DNA of 64,000 nucleotides from Metarhizium brunneum. Taxonomy: Eukaryota > Ascomycota > Sordariomycetes > Hypocreales > Clavicipitaceae. Below the pieces are notes generated by a model. The model did no database searches. It saw only the letters and a list, made by a program, of their open reading frames with translations, and was not told the origin of the DNA. Each line of letters begins with the position of its first letter. The first letter of the stretch is position 1. The stretch spans positions 2,046,001 through 2,110,000 of the forward strand of contig NC_089422.1 of the NCBI RefSeq assembly GCF_013426205.1, given 5' to 3'. Shown here one piece after another: positions 11,576 to 22,508 of the stretch. The translations under genes and the position numbers were made by a program.

Positions 11576-13097
11576 ATGCTGGCCATCCGAGCTATCTCTC
11601 GCCCTGCCGTCTCCAGGCAATGCCTGCGCGCTGCTCCCCGCGCTTCCTGGGCAGTTGCTGTACGGACATCCCGAAGCTTGCGTCTTGGATTTTTCTTACT
11701 GACGATTGACTGCGCAGCGTTGTTACTCGACTGCTGGCGAGCGTGTCGCCAAGTACGAGGGGACAAAGGATGCTCAGGTACGTGTGTTTGATTTTTGATT
11801 TCGATCTTTTTGGTCAATTGTGACGTGGTGCTTGTGGTGTCCCACGATGCCTGCAGGTCGGGTAAATTCACTCAGGAAAAGCCATTTGTCTCGTGACACC
11901 AAACAAAACACCCCAAGGCTAACATTGATTCCGCAGGGCAACTACCTGGTCAGCTTGATCGAGGGTGACGGCATTGGCCCCGAGATCGCCGTGTCCGTCA
12001 AGGACATCTTTGCCGCTGCCAAGGTTCGTCGCAACGACAGTCATTTTCGCCAACGCGCGACAGCCTTCAGTTGCTCGTTGCTAATACTCAGGCGCTTTAT
12101 CCTAGACGCCCATTGCATGGGAATCTTGCGACGTCACCCCTATCCTAAAGGACGGCAAGACCGCTATCCCCGACGCTGCCATTGAGAACATTAAGAAGAA
12201 CAAGATTGCTCTCAAGGGTCCTCTTGCTGTAAGTGGTTGCTTCTTTTCCTTCTAGCGACCAATTGATGGCAAAGTGAACAAGTCGGGACTGATAATTGGC
12301 TATAGACCCCCGTTGGCAAGGGCCACGTCTCTCTTAACCTCACCCTCCGCCGAACTTTCAACCTCTTTGCCAACCTGCGACCTTGCCGCTCCGTCGCCGG
12401 CTTCAAGACCCCATACGACAACGTTGACACCGTCCTGATCCGAGAGAACACCGAGGGTGAATACTCCGGCATTGAGCACGTCGTTGTTGACGGCGTTGTT
12501 CAGAGCATCAAGCTCATCACCCGCGAGGCTTCTGAGCGTGTCCTCCGATTCGCTTTCCAGCACGCCCAGTCCATTGGCCGCACCAAGGTCCGCGTCGTCC
12601 ACAAGGCCACCATTATGAAGATGTCGGACGGTCTCTTCCTGAATGTTGGCAAGGAGGTTGCCAAGGACTTCCCCGGCATCGAGTTTGATGCTGAGCTCCT
12701 CGACAACACCTGCCTCAAGATGGTCACTGACCCTCTGCCCTACAACGACAAGGTCCTCGTCATGCCCAACCTGTACGGTGACATTTTGTCCGACATGTGC
12801 GCCGGCCTGATTGGCGGTCTGGGTCTCACTCCCTCCGGCAACATCGGTGACGAGTGCTCCATCTTCGAAGCTGTCCATGGTTCGGCTCCCGATATTGCCG
12901 GCAAGGCTCTGGCCAACCCTACCGCCCTCCTGCTCAGCTCCATCATGATGCTGCGACATATGGGTCTTACCGAGTACGCTGTTCGCATTGAGAAGGCCAT
13001 CTTCGACACCCTCGCCGAGGGCAAGGCCCTGACTGGCGACTTGGGTGGCAAGGCCAAGACTCACGAATACGCTGCAGCCATTATTGAGAAGCTGTAA
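11576..13097 (+). CDS. idh2: NAD-dependent isocitrate dehydrogenase subunit 2, mitochondrial
   Basis: Catalytic subunit of the TCA-cycle enzyme that oxidises isocitrate to 2-oxoglutarate with NAD in the mitochondrial matrix. Exons 11576-11659, 11718-11777, 11937-12023, 12106-12228 and 12306-13097 (381 aa); all introns are phase 0 with CTGAC, CTAAC or CTAAT branch sites. The first exon encodes an Arg-rich presequence without acidic residues, a mitochondrial targeting signal. Motifs: [47 protein letters not shown] and [16 protein letters not shown]2 rather than IDH1 is inferred from [19 protein letters not shown], the catalytic-subunit form. The length is normal for the family. Confidence 0.95.
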
Positions 13098-13415
13098 ACG
13101 GATCATCTCCAGCCTTCCGACCCATGCCACAACAATTATACATTTTTAGATACCTATGACCTCGACATCGCATCATTCCACGGCCATGAACGAAGATCAA
13201 TGCGTCTGTTTATTGGCCAACAACCATCAATAACCGATATCTACCGGCACCGTTACGTTTTGAAGAATTCAGGGCAGTGTTTATGTAGAGTGTACCAAGA
13301 AAGAGCCGGGCATCATGCGACAACGGCGCCATGAATTGATTTTTTTGAGTTAGAACAGTGCATTCCTACCGGATATGTGACCCTTTGTGGCGTAGACGTC
13401 GTTCCATCTGTCGAT
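13098..13415. other. 3' intergenic region
   Basis: The 3' side of IDH2 and of the convergent small gene; no other feature seen. Confidence 0.5.
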
Positions 13416-13924
13416 TCAGCGATTTTCACAATCGTACCTTGACTGTCGGCCAGGGTTCCTGAGAGGCGGTTAGCTATTAGTGATTGTAAGATGCATTTAT
13501 ATTAGTTGTCACGTAAATCACACGATTACGAGGCCACGACCGATAGGTGAGATGGGCGCCTTCAGCGGATTCTGGAGGACTTACCCAATGCCTCCTGATG
13601 TATATCGTTCAATCACCAAATTATGTGCCCCCGTAATGCGAATTTCGTAATCATCCCATTCCACGAAGAAGGCACCTGATTCGGGGTGTTGGTGGACGAT
13701 AAAGACAGGGCTGACTGAGGGACCTTGTGACAACAGGGGACCGTCAGCGCAAAGGATCTCTCGGCCACGGGAGAAGAACGCATGACCACTTGTTGATGGC
13801 TGCGCGTATCCCAATTAAAACTCAGCGGAAGACGATCATCCTATCTTGCCATTTATACGTGTTTTTCCTCCACGGCCGACGGAGTATTGAATCCCCCTCG
13901 TCTCACCAGCAGGTCCAGCACCAT
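13416..13924 (-). CDS. Small hypothetical protein, three exons
   Basis: Predicted 91-aa protein of unknown function. Exons 13924-13907 (only 18 nt), 13799-13585 and 13458-13416; introns 107 nt (GTGAGA..CAG) and 126 nt (GTAAGT, GCTAAC branch, CAG). The central exon has clear coding character, with residues such as PVFIVHQHPESGAFFVEWDD giving a predicted beta-rich fold. No signal peptide, membrane span or Cys motif. I do not recognise the family. The tiny first exon is the weakest part; the donor and acceptor agree in phase with the central exon, but another upstream exon is possible. Confidence 0.5.
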
Positions 13925-14768
13925 ATGGCCTACAGCTCATTTTCACACCTTTTCACCGGCCTTCAATTGATCAACATCATAAATTCAACGACACTCAGTG
14001 TTTTCATGATGGATTATTCAGGTTGATTGGGACTTGTGGTAATGCCAACATCGGGTGGCAGGTTCATCGAGAACCAAAGGCTGGCAGCTCATCTGGCTTG
14101 ATATCGCATCCATTGTCAGCTCTTTGACATGGCGGAGCTCCAAAGTACAGGGACATCGGCGGATATGAAGAATAACATGGAGGGGGTTGAACCTTGTGTA
14201 GAGATACTGATAGAACATCCCTCACCTGTTCTTTTCACGGGAGTAATCCACTTTAAGCCTTGATAATGGCGCCCCAAGTCTTCGCTTTGTGTGCATCTTT
14301 CATGATGATATATGAACTTGTGAGCAGTTACCGCTCCCGGGGTTCGCCCATTCGCCTTTTCATTGGTACTGATACCATTCGACGTGAGAGTACAGGGTGG
14401 GCTCTTTACGCCCGTAGAGCTCCATATATGCCCACAGGTGATCTAGTCATCATCGCATTTGCTATCTGTACAAGAACACGAGCACTATCAATATAGCCGC
14501 CGATCTTATCGAAACGTAGGCGCTACCATGCTCTTAAAAGAAATATCTGAGTTATACCACGTCTTCAAAGACACATTGTTCTTCGCTCCTTTCAGCTCCA
14601 TGAACCCAGACGCCAGCACATCAGAATCCAGCCACCACAACACAATTATCCATAAAAACTGGCCATATACTACTCAAAATTCTATAAACATGAAGCAAAG
14701 TAGTATAAACAAAGACAACATCGTATATACAAAACCCCCCCTCCATCCTATCAACCCACTCCGTCTTT
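13925..14768. other. Gene-free stretch
   Basis: Between the small gene and the chitinase 3' end. Only short, unconvincing open frames on either strand. Confidence 0.45.
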
Positions 14769-15787
14769 CTACAAGTTAGCCTTAATCTTCTTCTGGTAAT
14801 TGCCATTCCTAACCGCCAACTGGGCCTCCCACAACATGGCCCCCCCAAAGTTAGGCAAGTCCATAGCCTTGACCTGGTCGATGGCCCGATTGAGCGCCGC
14901 GGCATCGACGTAGCCCTCGTCGCCGTCGGCGCCGCTCGCCAGCGCGCCAATGTACAACTGTACGCCGCTCCCGATGCCCCTAGACCAGTTCTTAACGGCG
15001 GTGGCGAACCCGCTCTGGGCAATGTTGCAGTTGCCGTTGTTGTAGAACTGGACCTGCACCCAGTCGAGGAGCCGGCAGACGTCAAGGGGCTCGGATTGGT
15101 CGGGGTACGGGCACTGGGGGGCGGCGGTGATGTAGTATTTTTTAGATGTGTCCTTTTGGAAGTTGGCTTTGAACTGTTTGGTCATGGCGAGGTAGCCTGT
15201 CCCGTCGTTGGTTTCGTTATCTAGCGATTGTTAGTGTGCTGGTTGTGCTGGAGATGTGGCTCGGGGGGAAGGGGGGGTGTTGTACCCAAGTCGACGCCAT
15301 CGAGCTTCACGTCGCCAAACGGACGGAGCTCCTTGTGGTCAGTACCGCCGAGGAATAAGTCCCAGACAGTGTTGGCAATCTGTTGCCCCTTAGTGTCCGA
15401 GGGCAGTTGGACGTCGGAGTAGTCCATGGCTCCGCCCATGCTGAGAATCACTGGCTTGCCCTTGCTTTGGCAGTTCTTGATGGACCTGACGAGGGAGCTG
15501 CCGTCCTGGAGACCGGTGGCGTTGGCTTTCTTCTGAGCCCGCGAGGGGCCGTCGAGGTTGCCGATACTCATCCTGGGGTAGCCTCCGGCGGAGAAGAAGT
15601 GGCTCAGAAAAGCCAAGTTGACAACATCGTAAGAAGAGTCGTTGCAAACGTCGTCCAGGGTGGTGGTGTCATCCTCAGCACCCCAGTAGACGGTGAGCTT
15701 GTGTCTTGAGGCATTCCTCTCAGCAGGGGCGGCTTGAGTGAGAGCAGCCAGGAGGCCAGTGACAACTAGGGCGTTTCTAACAAACAT
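14769..15787 (-). CDS. GH18 class III endochitinase, secreted
   Basis: Extracellular enzyme hydrolysing beta-1,4-GlcNAc bonds of chitin by substrate-assisted catalysis. Exons 15787-15286 and 15220-14769; the 65-nt intron (GTACAA, CACTAAC branch, CTAG) lies inside the catalytic motif. The protein is 317 aa. Residues 1-20 form a signal peptide (MFVRNALVVTGLLAALTQAA). The catalytic motif DxxDxDxE reads DGVDLDNE at 163-170, with E170 as acid/base. Other class III hallmarks are the VILSMGG segment and the C-terminal FGGAMLWEAQ strand. No chitin-binding module or GPI signal is visible. An in-frame ATG at 15934 is rejected because a TATA box (15854-15862) lies downstream of it. May act in wall remodelling, mycoparasitism or insect cuticle digestion; the sequence alone does not decide. 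Confidence 0.93.
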
Positions 15788-15853
15788 TTTGAGAATGGCA
15801 AGACGTTGTAAACCACCTGGGTTGATAGGGAGTGGTGATATGAACAGAAAGCG

Positions 15854-15862
15854 AATATATAC
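15854..15862 (-). promoter_or_regulatory. TATA box of the chitinase gene
   Basis: TATATATTC-type element read on the minus strand, about 70 bp upstream of the chosen ATG; it supports the 15787 start. Confidence 0.6.
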
Positions 15863-17458
15863 AGGGACTGCCGGGAAGATGACCAGATCTTCTTTGTGTA
15901 CAAACTTGGACTCAAGAAAAACCGCGAGGAGCATGGGGGCTTCTGCTCTATTTATCCCGGGACGGGTCCATATTGAGATATTGCTGGAGTTGATGAATCA
16001 GGCAAAGCATGCTTCCCGAATAAGCAAGTTGCGAGTCTGCGGCCATATTAAAACCCTCCAACAAGACAGCGCATCTTTCAACTCCCCACGCAGCTTGCTG
16101 TGGGGGGTCTATGGGATAGAATCCGGAAGGTCATATTGTCATGTGTATGCAGTGCTGGACTCCGGCGCGGTCGTTAGCTCCCAATCATGTCAGGGAGGGT
16201 GGTATTTTCTGCCCATGGTGATTTTTAACCACCACTCAATGCATCGTGGGGTTCTCTCCTGCCGCCCCTGCCGAAGTACTCCGAACTTCTGTTCAAAATG
16301 GAGACACCGAAGCTCAAGTGTGCCGACAACGTTACATGGAACGTAAATAGGTGAGTCGTGCAGTGGTTGACCTAGCTATGTAGAACCTGGCCAGGCGAAA
16401 GCAGCATCATTTGGTGTACGGACGAGTGGCGATCTCGTATGAGAGAATGCTACCTGTGAAAGGAGTGGAAGGGCTGTGATGCGCGTCAATTCAATGTCAC
16501 AGCTGCTGCCAGTCGAGTCGAATCCCCAAGAACGGTGCCCCCACAAGCTGAAAGGGTGCCGAATGCTGGGTTATTCGCTGTTTGGGCGGTTAGTAGACCG
16601 AAACCCTATAGTACGACGATATTAAGTTGATACCAAGTCGGAACAGGGCCGGCTTGGCCGATATGGCGACGGGCCATTATCAGCCAGCATTGGCGCGGCT
16701 TGTACATATGAGTATGCAAGGGGAAAACACCAGTCCAGGAACAACCACATGTCTCGGCAACGAAAGTCGTCAACAGAAATTGTGGGGATAAAAGATGCGG
16801 GAGGGTTTCTAGTAAGCCCGTTGAAAGAGCTGAGCGCGGCCGAGGTCAAGCCGTGCGGAGACAAGCTCTTGACTTCAATGTTGGTTGAAACGTGGCGAAC
16901 CCCTGTCCAATTTGTGGGATTAATTCTTCCGGGGCTGGGAAACGGGAGGATTCTGAGCGAAAGAGGCACGTAGCATCGTCTTCGAAGTTCGGACTCGACT
17001 TGAACGTCGTTGGTGGGTTTCATGATCTGAAGGGAACAATGGACCAAACCATGGCATGAATATTCCGGCCAGCCGAGAGGAGAGAGAAACCAGTGCATTG
17101 AGGTGCTTCATCGAAAACTGAGTGTCAAACAAGAGTTGACGGTGACCATTTTCCTATTCCCAGCATTATAGTCTTCAGTGGCCAGCCGATTCGCAAGTCG
17201 ACGGGATGCCAGCGGTCGCCATGGCATCATTTCCAATCGCCTATAAATATCACAACTTTCATGAGCGCCACCTGTCGAGAAGAGCCGACCGTCAGCTGAG
17301 AGGGTCGCCATGATTTCGGTCCATCCGCCACCAGCGAGGCATTCGTCTACGGTATAAGTCTGTCTGTATTTACGAACCATCTAAATCTAAACTATCGGGA
17401 AGGTAGTTTGGTCCAGCAATCCTTCGTGGGCTGCATCTACACCCATTATAGGCTGCAC
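15863..17458. other. Gene-free stretch
   Basis: About 1.6 kb with no family-level coding signal. Minus-strand open frames at 16622-17098 and 17108-17380 (90 aa, ATG-initiated) have no recognisable domain, signal peptide or splice context and are left unannotated. Confidence 0.45.
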
Positions 17459-18595
17459 TTAATGTCCTTTTGGGGGTAATCTGCTGCTGAGGAAAGCCTC
17501 GACGTCGCCAAGCTCTTCCGCGCAGGCTTGATGCTCCATTCCCCTGAGTGATTTGTTAGTCGCATGCGCTCTGTCTTAAAAATCTCGAGTCGCCTGGTCA
17601 AGAGCATGCATACCTGTACGTCTTGAAAGTAACGCTGTAGCCCATCGAGCTCAGGGCCTTTTCGCTGTCTTTGGCGAGGTCGTAGAGCACAAGGGGATCA
17701 CGGTCACCATGGCCCATGAAAATGGGGGTGTCCTTGTTGATATTGCCGTCAGGGACATAGTCCTTGAACTTCTGGTTGAGGAGAAGCCACGACGAGAGAC
17801 CGACGATGCCGCCAATCTTGACTGGGGCCGTCAGACCGGCGAATATGCTCATGGCACCACCCTGGGAGAAGCCGCCGAGGACAATACGGTCGGCAGGAAT
17901 GCCGTCCTTGATCTCCTGCTGAATGAGGCCATGCAGATAGTCGCGGGATTGGAGAACGCCGGGGCCATCCTCATCTGCACCCTTGACGAGAGTTTTCTGT
18001 CATTGTCCGCCGTTAGAAGGCGTTTCCCTTCATTTTGAATCGTATAAATACAACTTACAATGTCGAACCATCCTGGCATCGGCATGCCACCATTCTAACG
18101 TGCCGCCGGATGTGTCAGCAAAGAGGTCCCTGGCCGCCCCGAGGCTCATCGGTCCACATGTCCGGATAGGATATGGCTAACCATGGTAATAGGAATATGC
18201 GGCGCGTGCGGCAAAATGAACTTGATCTCATTCATCGACTGGCGTGTCCTCCAAAAGCCCACAGCATCGGCCCAGCCGTGGCCAGTGTCGCCCAGGCCAT
18301 GGATGAAGACGACGGTGGCAGTATGGCGACCTGCGGCAGGGATGACCAGCGGAGCGACCCTGCGAAGTGACGAAGCCGATGATGCGGCGCTCATGGTGGC
18401 GGTATCGGATGCGATGTCTGATGAGGAGGCGGAGCGGGAGGAGAGAAATGTCGCGTCTTTTGCTGTACCCCGAGGTCCGTTTGGCGCAGACTCAACGCGG
18501 GCTGACGAGGATGTGAGATTGAGGAGCAGCGGGACGAGATATACAATCGCAGGTAAGAGAAGACTGAGCGCGAATGCGTGCCTGAGATTGAACAT
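17459..18595 (-). CDS. Acyl-protein thioesterase 1 with N-terminal hydrophobic extension
   Basis: Serine hydrolase that removes palmitate from S-acylated proteins, normally soluble in the cytosol. Exons 18595-18182, 18094-18059, 17996-17614 and 17543-17459 (305 aa); introns 87, 62 and 70 nt. Core motifs: FIHGLGDTG oxyanion region, GGFSQGG nucleophile S194, HGDRDPLV acid (D248/D250) and GMEH with H282. The usual fungal enzyme starts close to the MSAASSASS segment, here M68 (position 18394), giving about 238 aa. The open frame runs 67 codons further upstream and begins with a hydrophobic stretch (about residues 8-27) like a signal anchor. Both starts could be used from different transcripts. 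Confidence 0.92.
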
Positions 18596-19214
18596 GAGAT
18601 GGCGAGCCGCAAAAGATGAAGACCGGCTCTGCGATGGAGGGGTGAAGCGGCTGTGGACCTGAAGGAACCTCCATGTCGAGGTCTGTGTGGGTCAATCGCA
18701 GCTGCTAATTACGAGGTATAGTAAACTTACTTAATAATAATAATTTTTATAAGGCTATTTTTATTATTATTTAATAATTATTACAAGGCCTTATAGCGCG
18801 GCCGTAATAGTAATATAGTTTCTAGGCTTATGTTATGGTCTGGGGCTTTGCCCTGACCTAGCTAGCGACTGGCGAGCCTGTATAGTGCTATATTGAACAA
18901 GTCGAAAGGGACCAGTTGACTTGTTCAATACGTACTTGACCCTTTTGGCTCCACGATCAAAGGTCTGGGCAACCCCCAGGACGGCTGCGGCTAGCACCCG
19001 CGATGGCTCAATAGGGCTAGTCTGTTACAAGTTCTTTTGTGACCCTTAATTGTCTGACATAGCTTGATATAATTTGTCCTGATATGTCGTTATTAATGCT
19101 CGATATTCGCAAATAACAAAAAATTACCCGTTGGCAACTACCAGACCTGTTGGTCAAGGTGTGGGGCCCACCAGACAGCAGCCCAACTAAAGGCCCCTTC
19201 AGTTGGCGCAAAAA
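18596..19214. other. A/T-rich non-coding boundary of accessory region
   Basis: A block of TAATAATAA-type sequence (18722-18785) marks an abrupt composition change from the GC-rich genes on the left, followed by the inverted repeat at 18891-18930. No gene seen. Confidence 0.5.
18891..18930. repeat. Perfect 13-bp inverted repeat
   Basis: TATTGAACAAGTC (18891-18903) and its exact reverse complement (18918-18930) surround a 14-bp loop. It lies about 290 bp before the transposase relic and could be a remnant of an element end or a transcription terminator-like hairpin. Confidence 0.75.
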
Positions 19215-20930
19215 ATGCCTAGCAAACAGCCTTCAATACGCGATTTCTCACGCAATGCGGTCAAACATGGTAATCTTTTGGGTTTTTACATAATGATCTT
19301 CAGCGAAAAAACACCACAGGCTGCACGAGCCGTCCTCACATCACGTAATCCCCCTAGGGCTGATCTTCGTCGCACCGCAACACCACAAAGAAACCCCCTT
19401 TCCATACGAGACGCGACCTCTGCGTATAGAGTGAGTAAGGCTGCAGTACAGAGAGCCGTTGATTTCCTAGGAAACCCCCTTCTACGGGGGCGATGACGCC
19501 TTAGTGGCGTACGTGCAATGGATGGAACGCACAGGCATGCCAGCTACAAGAGAACAACTTAAAAGCGCGGCAAATACGATTAGATTACGTCGGAATCCTA
19601 ATGCCAGTGGTGTATCACTCATTAGCTTACTAGCTAGCAGAGGAACCATCCAGAGATCACGCAAACATACCTTAAGGCCGTGGAGCGATCACGGAAAACC
19701 TTCCAGACCTAGGGACTTAAAGACATCAAATTGTTCTATTCTCAACTCTAGGCAACTATCAAAGTTCTGTATCGGCGCCTCAGAGATGTGGAATGAAGAC
19801 GAGGCCGGAATACATATTAGTTGCTTACGGGAACGCGTCCAAGTCCTTGTTACTTGCACCTCTAGGCTTAGGCTGCCCGACCGGAAGTTCTAGACCCAGC
19901 CAATCGGGAATCCTGCACAGTAATTGCCTCGATAAATGCAATGGGAGACTCTCTTCCTCCATGGCTAGTTTTCGCTCATTATCCGACGACGGACTGGGCT
20001 GGCATTGGCATCGGGACACGCGTGCGATTTGCCCCGTCACCCACTGGCTTCTCAAATGCTGAGATACACCTTGAGAGGGCGAGACATTTCAATCGCTGGT
20101 CTTGGGCATCGTCAGCACAGGCAAAGCAGTCTGGAAAGTATCTCGAACAGTGGTTTAGATGTGGCGAGCATATCCGGCTCCCGGACCGAGGCATGAGTAG
20201 CGTGGAGATTGAGAAGCCTCTAGTTGATCGTCCTGATGAGAAGATATTATATAGATTACTGGTTGTGGATGGCTTCACAGGACATACCACTCTTGCCTTT
20301 GCCGAGTACTGTATCAAGTTCAACATCATCATCGCCATCTTGCCGCCGCATTCCACCCATCTCATGCAACCACTTGACGTTGGTGTGTCCCAGCCACTGA
20401 AGACAGCCCACCAGAAAGCACTTCGCAAATCCCTTGCAGAGGGCAACCTAACCTTTTCACGGATCGACTTCCTCGCTGAATTTCAACAAGTCTATGAGGC
20501 TGGCTTCACGAGCCATAACATCATGTCGGGATTCGAGGAAACTGGACTATGGCCCGCCGTAATCCGTAATGGCCGCGGTGGAACAGTACATGTGAACCAC
20601 ATGCTATCTCGGCTTTTTCTGGCTGAGCCTACAATCCTGCGTAGGAGCAATTTCCGGCTCAGAGCATGTCGCCGGTGCTCTGATGTCGGTAGCTTGTGAC
20701 ACCCTTTGGTTGTTGCACAGCCTAGTCAGAATGCGGGCAGAGGAACGCGCCAAATAAATGCGAGCCTTCACCGTGACCGCTCTCAATTCGAGCTTGGCGA
20801 GCTACAGTCACATTATTGATGCATCACAATCGTCGCGAGGCAACAAGCGTCGACAAGTCCGTGGCGAGGCGGCAAGCCAGGTCCAAGCGTCAGCCGAGAG
20901 CTGCATCATCATCCCAGGAATGCAATCGGC
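19215..20930 (+). mobile_element. Decayed pogo-like DDE transposase
   Basis: Relic of a Tc1/mariner-superfamily (pogo/Fot type) transposon. The frame starts at 19215 with MPSKQPSIRDF and a HTH-like SIRDATSAYRVSKAAVQRA. It shifts near 19485 into DDALVAYVQWMERTGMPATR, passes stops near 19700-19750 and shifts again into GASEMWNEDEAGIHI near 19790. The catalytic C-terminal half (about 19890-20699) is one open frame: a D in VVDGFTGH, then LPPHSTHLMQPLDVGV with the next catalytic D, then an ENxGLWP-like end (EETGLWP). Weak C-terminal similarity continues to about 20930. At least two frameshifts and two stops make it inactive. Terminal repeats were not identified with confidence. Confidence 0.8.
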
Positions 20931-22508
20931 GTACACCTTGACTATCATGATGGCCCACGATAAGAAATCATGGTTTGAAAGACAGAAGTACCATGGCAAA
21001 GAGGAGGAGGGTAAGTGGCAGCCATGAGTTAGGGACAGGAAGTTGGCAGAACAGAACACCTCATTGTCGTAATGCTTCACAACCCAGGCATTCTCTAAAA
21101 TTATAATGATAAGGGCCAATGCTATGATAACCCCGTGTGTTCTGCAACGTGTCGTCGTACACGTCATCGTGTATGTTGCTGCAAATACTGCCGGGATCAA
21201 TCTGGGACATGATTATTAGAAGTCCCGATATTGCATGAATCTCATTTGTTGGTTTCTAAAGTGGCCAAGAACCCATGGCTTGGATGGTGGATGGCAAAGT
21301 CCTTTGTACTGGCATGACTATGATGCTTATGAGTTAAGACCCAGAAACCGTCAAGTCTGGTGTTATGAGATGCACGGCTCACATGGCAATTCCCAGCAAC
21401 CACAGCCTCACATCGGCCGACCAAGCTCTAGCTGCCGAGGATAGGACGTTGGGCACTTGGAGGGGATGACCTCTGAGCAGGAGAGTCGGTTCACGGAAAT
21501 AAGGCTTGTGGGTGCAGGGTAAGAATGCATTATACGGCTTCAAGTAAGTAGAAAAACACTACGGTTTGTAGGTCATGTAATGTCAAGGCGCTTTAAGGGT
21601 GATCCCTCCGGGTGTAAATAAATTATATTACATTGTCAAGCATTAATTTGTTTGCTTAGTCGAATAACGCTCTCGCTATCTAAAGCGGTGGGGGCTTTGC
21701 TATCTGAATTACTTCATGTGGGGAGTGGCACGATGAGTCGAGATAGGAGTGGGCGAGGTCGTTTCAGAAGATAAGATGGCTTACTCGTAAACCAAGCGTA
21801 CATAAAGCCACATGCAGTTTTCAAAGTGGCAAGGTGTCAACTGGAGAAAGGTGAGACAAAATACTTACTCGAGGTCGACTGTGCTCCACAACCAAGTTAC
21901 AACAAAATACTAGTCTTATTAGTGCTTAGCCTTTTTCGTTATTTCGACATGTAACGGTTTAATAATAGGCGAGAGCGCAGCTGAACTATTCTCGGGCTTA
22001 GCCTGTTACACACTAATTAACTAATTACAATGCTCTAAGCCTCCACTTATACCAGAAGGAATATGGCATCTTTACAAGCGAAGGTTTAAGTTTTATATCT
22101 GCGACCAACCAGAGCATGATAATTGATAACTAGGGTCAAGGGCGACGGGCCTGCACATGATGCATGAGTCCACTAGTCTCTTATATAGGTATTTATGCAA
22201 TAGTTAAGTGTGGCCCAAACCAAGGAAAGTAAAATCAAATAGTATAAAATATAATGCAAGAATATTAAATAGGGGCGAGATTTATGCGTCAAGTACATTT
22301 GCCGCAATTATTCCAGGAGGAGGAGACGTAATGATCAAATCTCAAAGAAAGTCCTGTATATATATGGAAATATATATATCGATAATAGTCCTCTTCAAGT
22401 TGTATCTAGACCCTTCAACACTCGCATTCCAATACACTCTTTCAGCACAAAATCTTCAATCCTCAAGTTGACCTTTGCTACAAGCTTCTCTTATTCTATT
22501 ACATCACT
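20931..22508. other. A/T-rich gene-free stretch
   Basis: No open frame with family features. The last 150 bp hold a long TATATATA run (about 22360-22380), a likely promoter core for the gene at 22509. Confidence 0.5.

Noticed and set aside
12300..13130. 276-codon minus-strand open frame
   Set aside because: Shadow of IDH2 exon 5, caused by strong codon bias of a highly expressed gene.
15788..15934. Longer chitinase N-terminus from the upstream ATG at 15934
   Set aside because: A TATA box lies between the two ATGs, and the downstream start gives a clean signal peptide.
17108..17380. 90-aa minus-strand open frame with ATG
   Set aside because: No domain, no signal peptide, no conservation evidence available; left as gene-free DNA.
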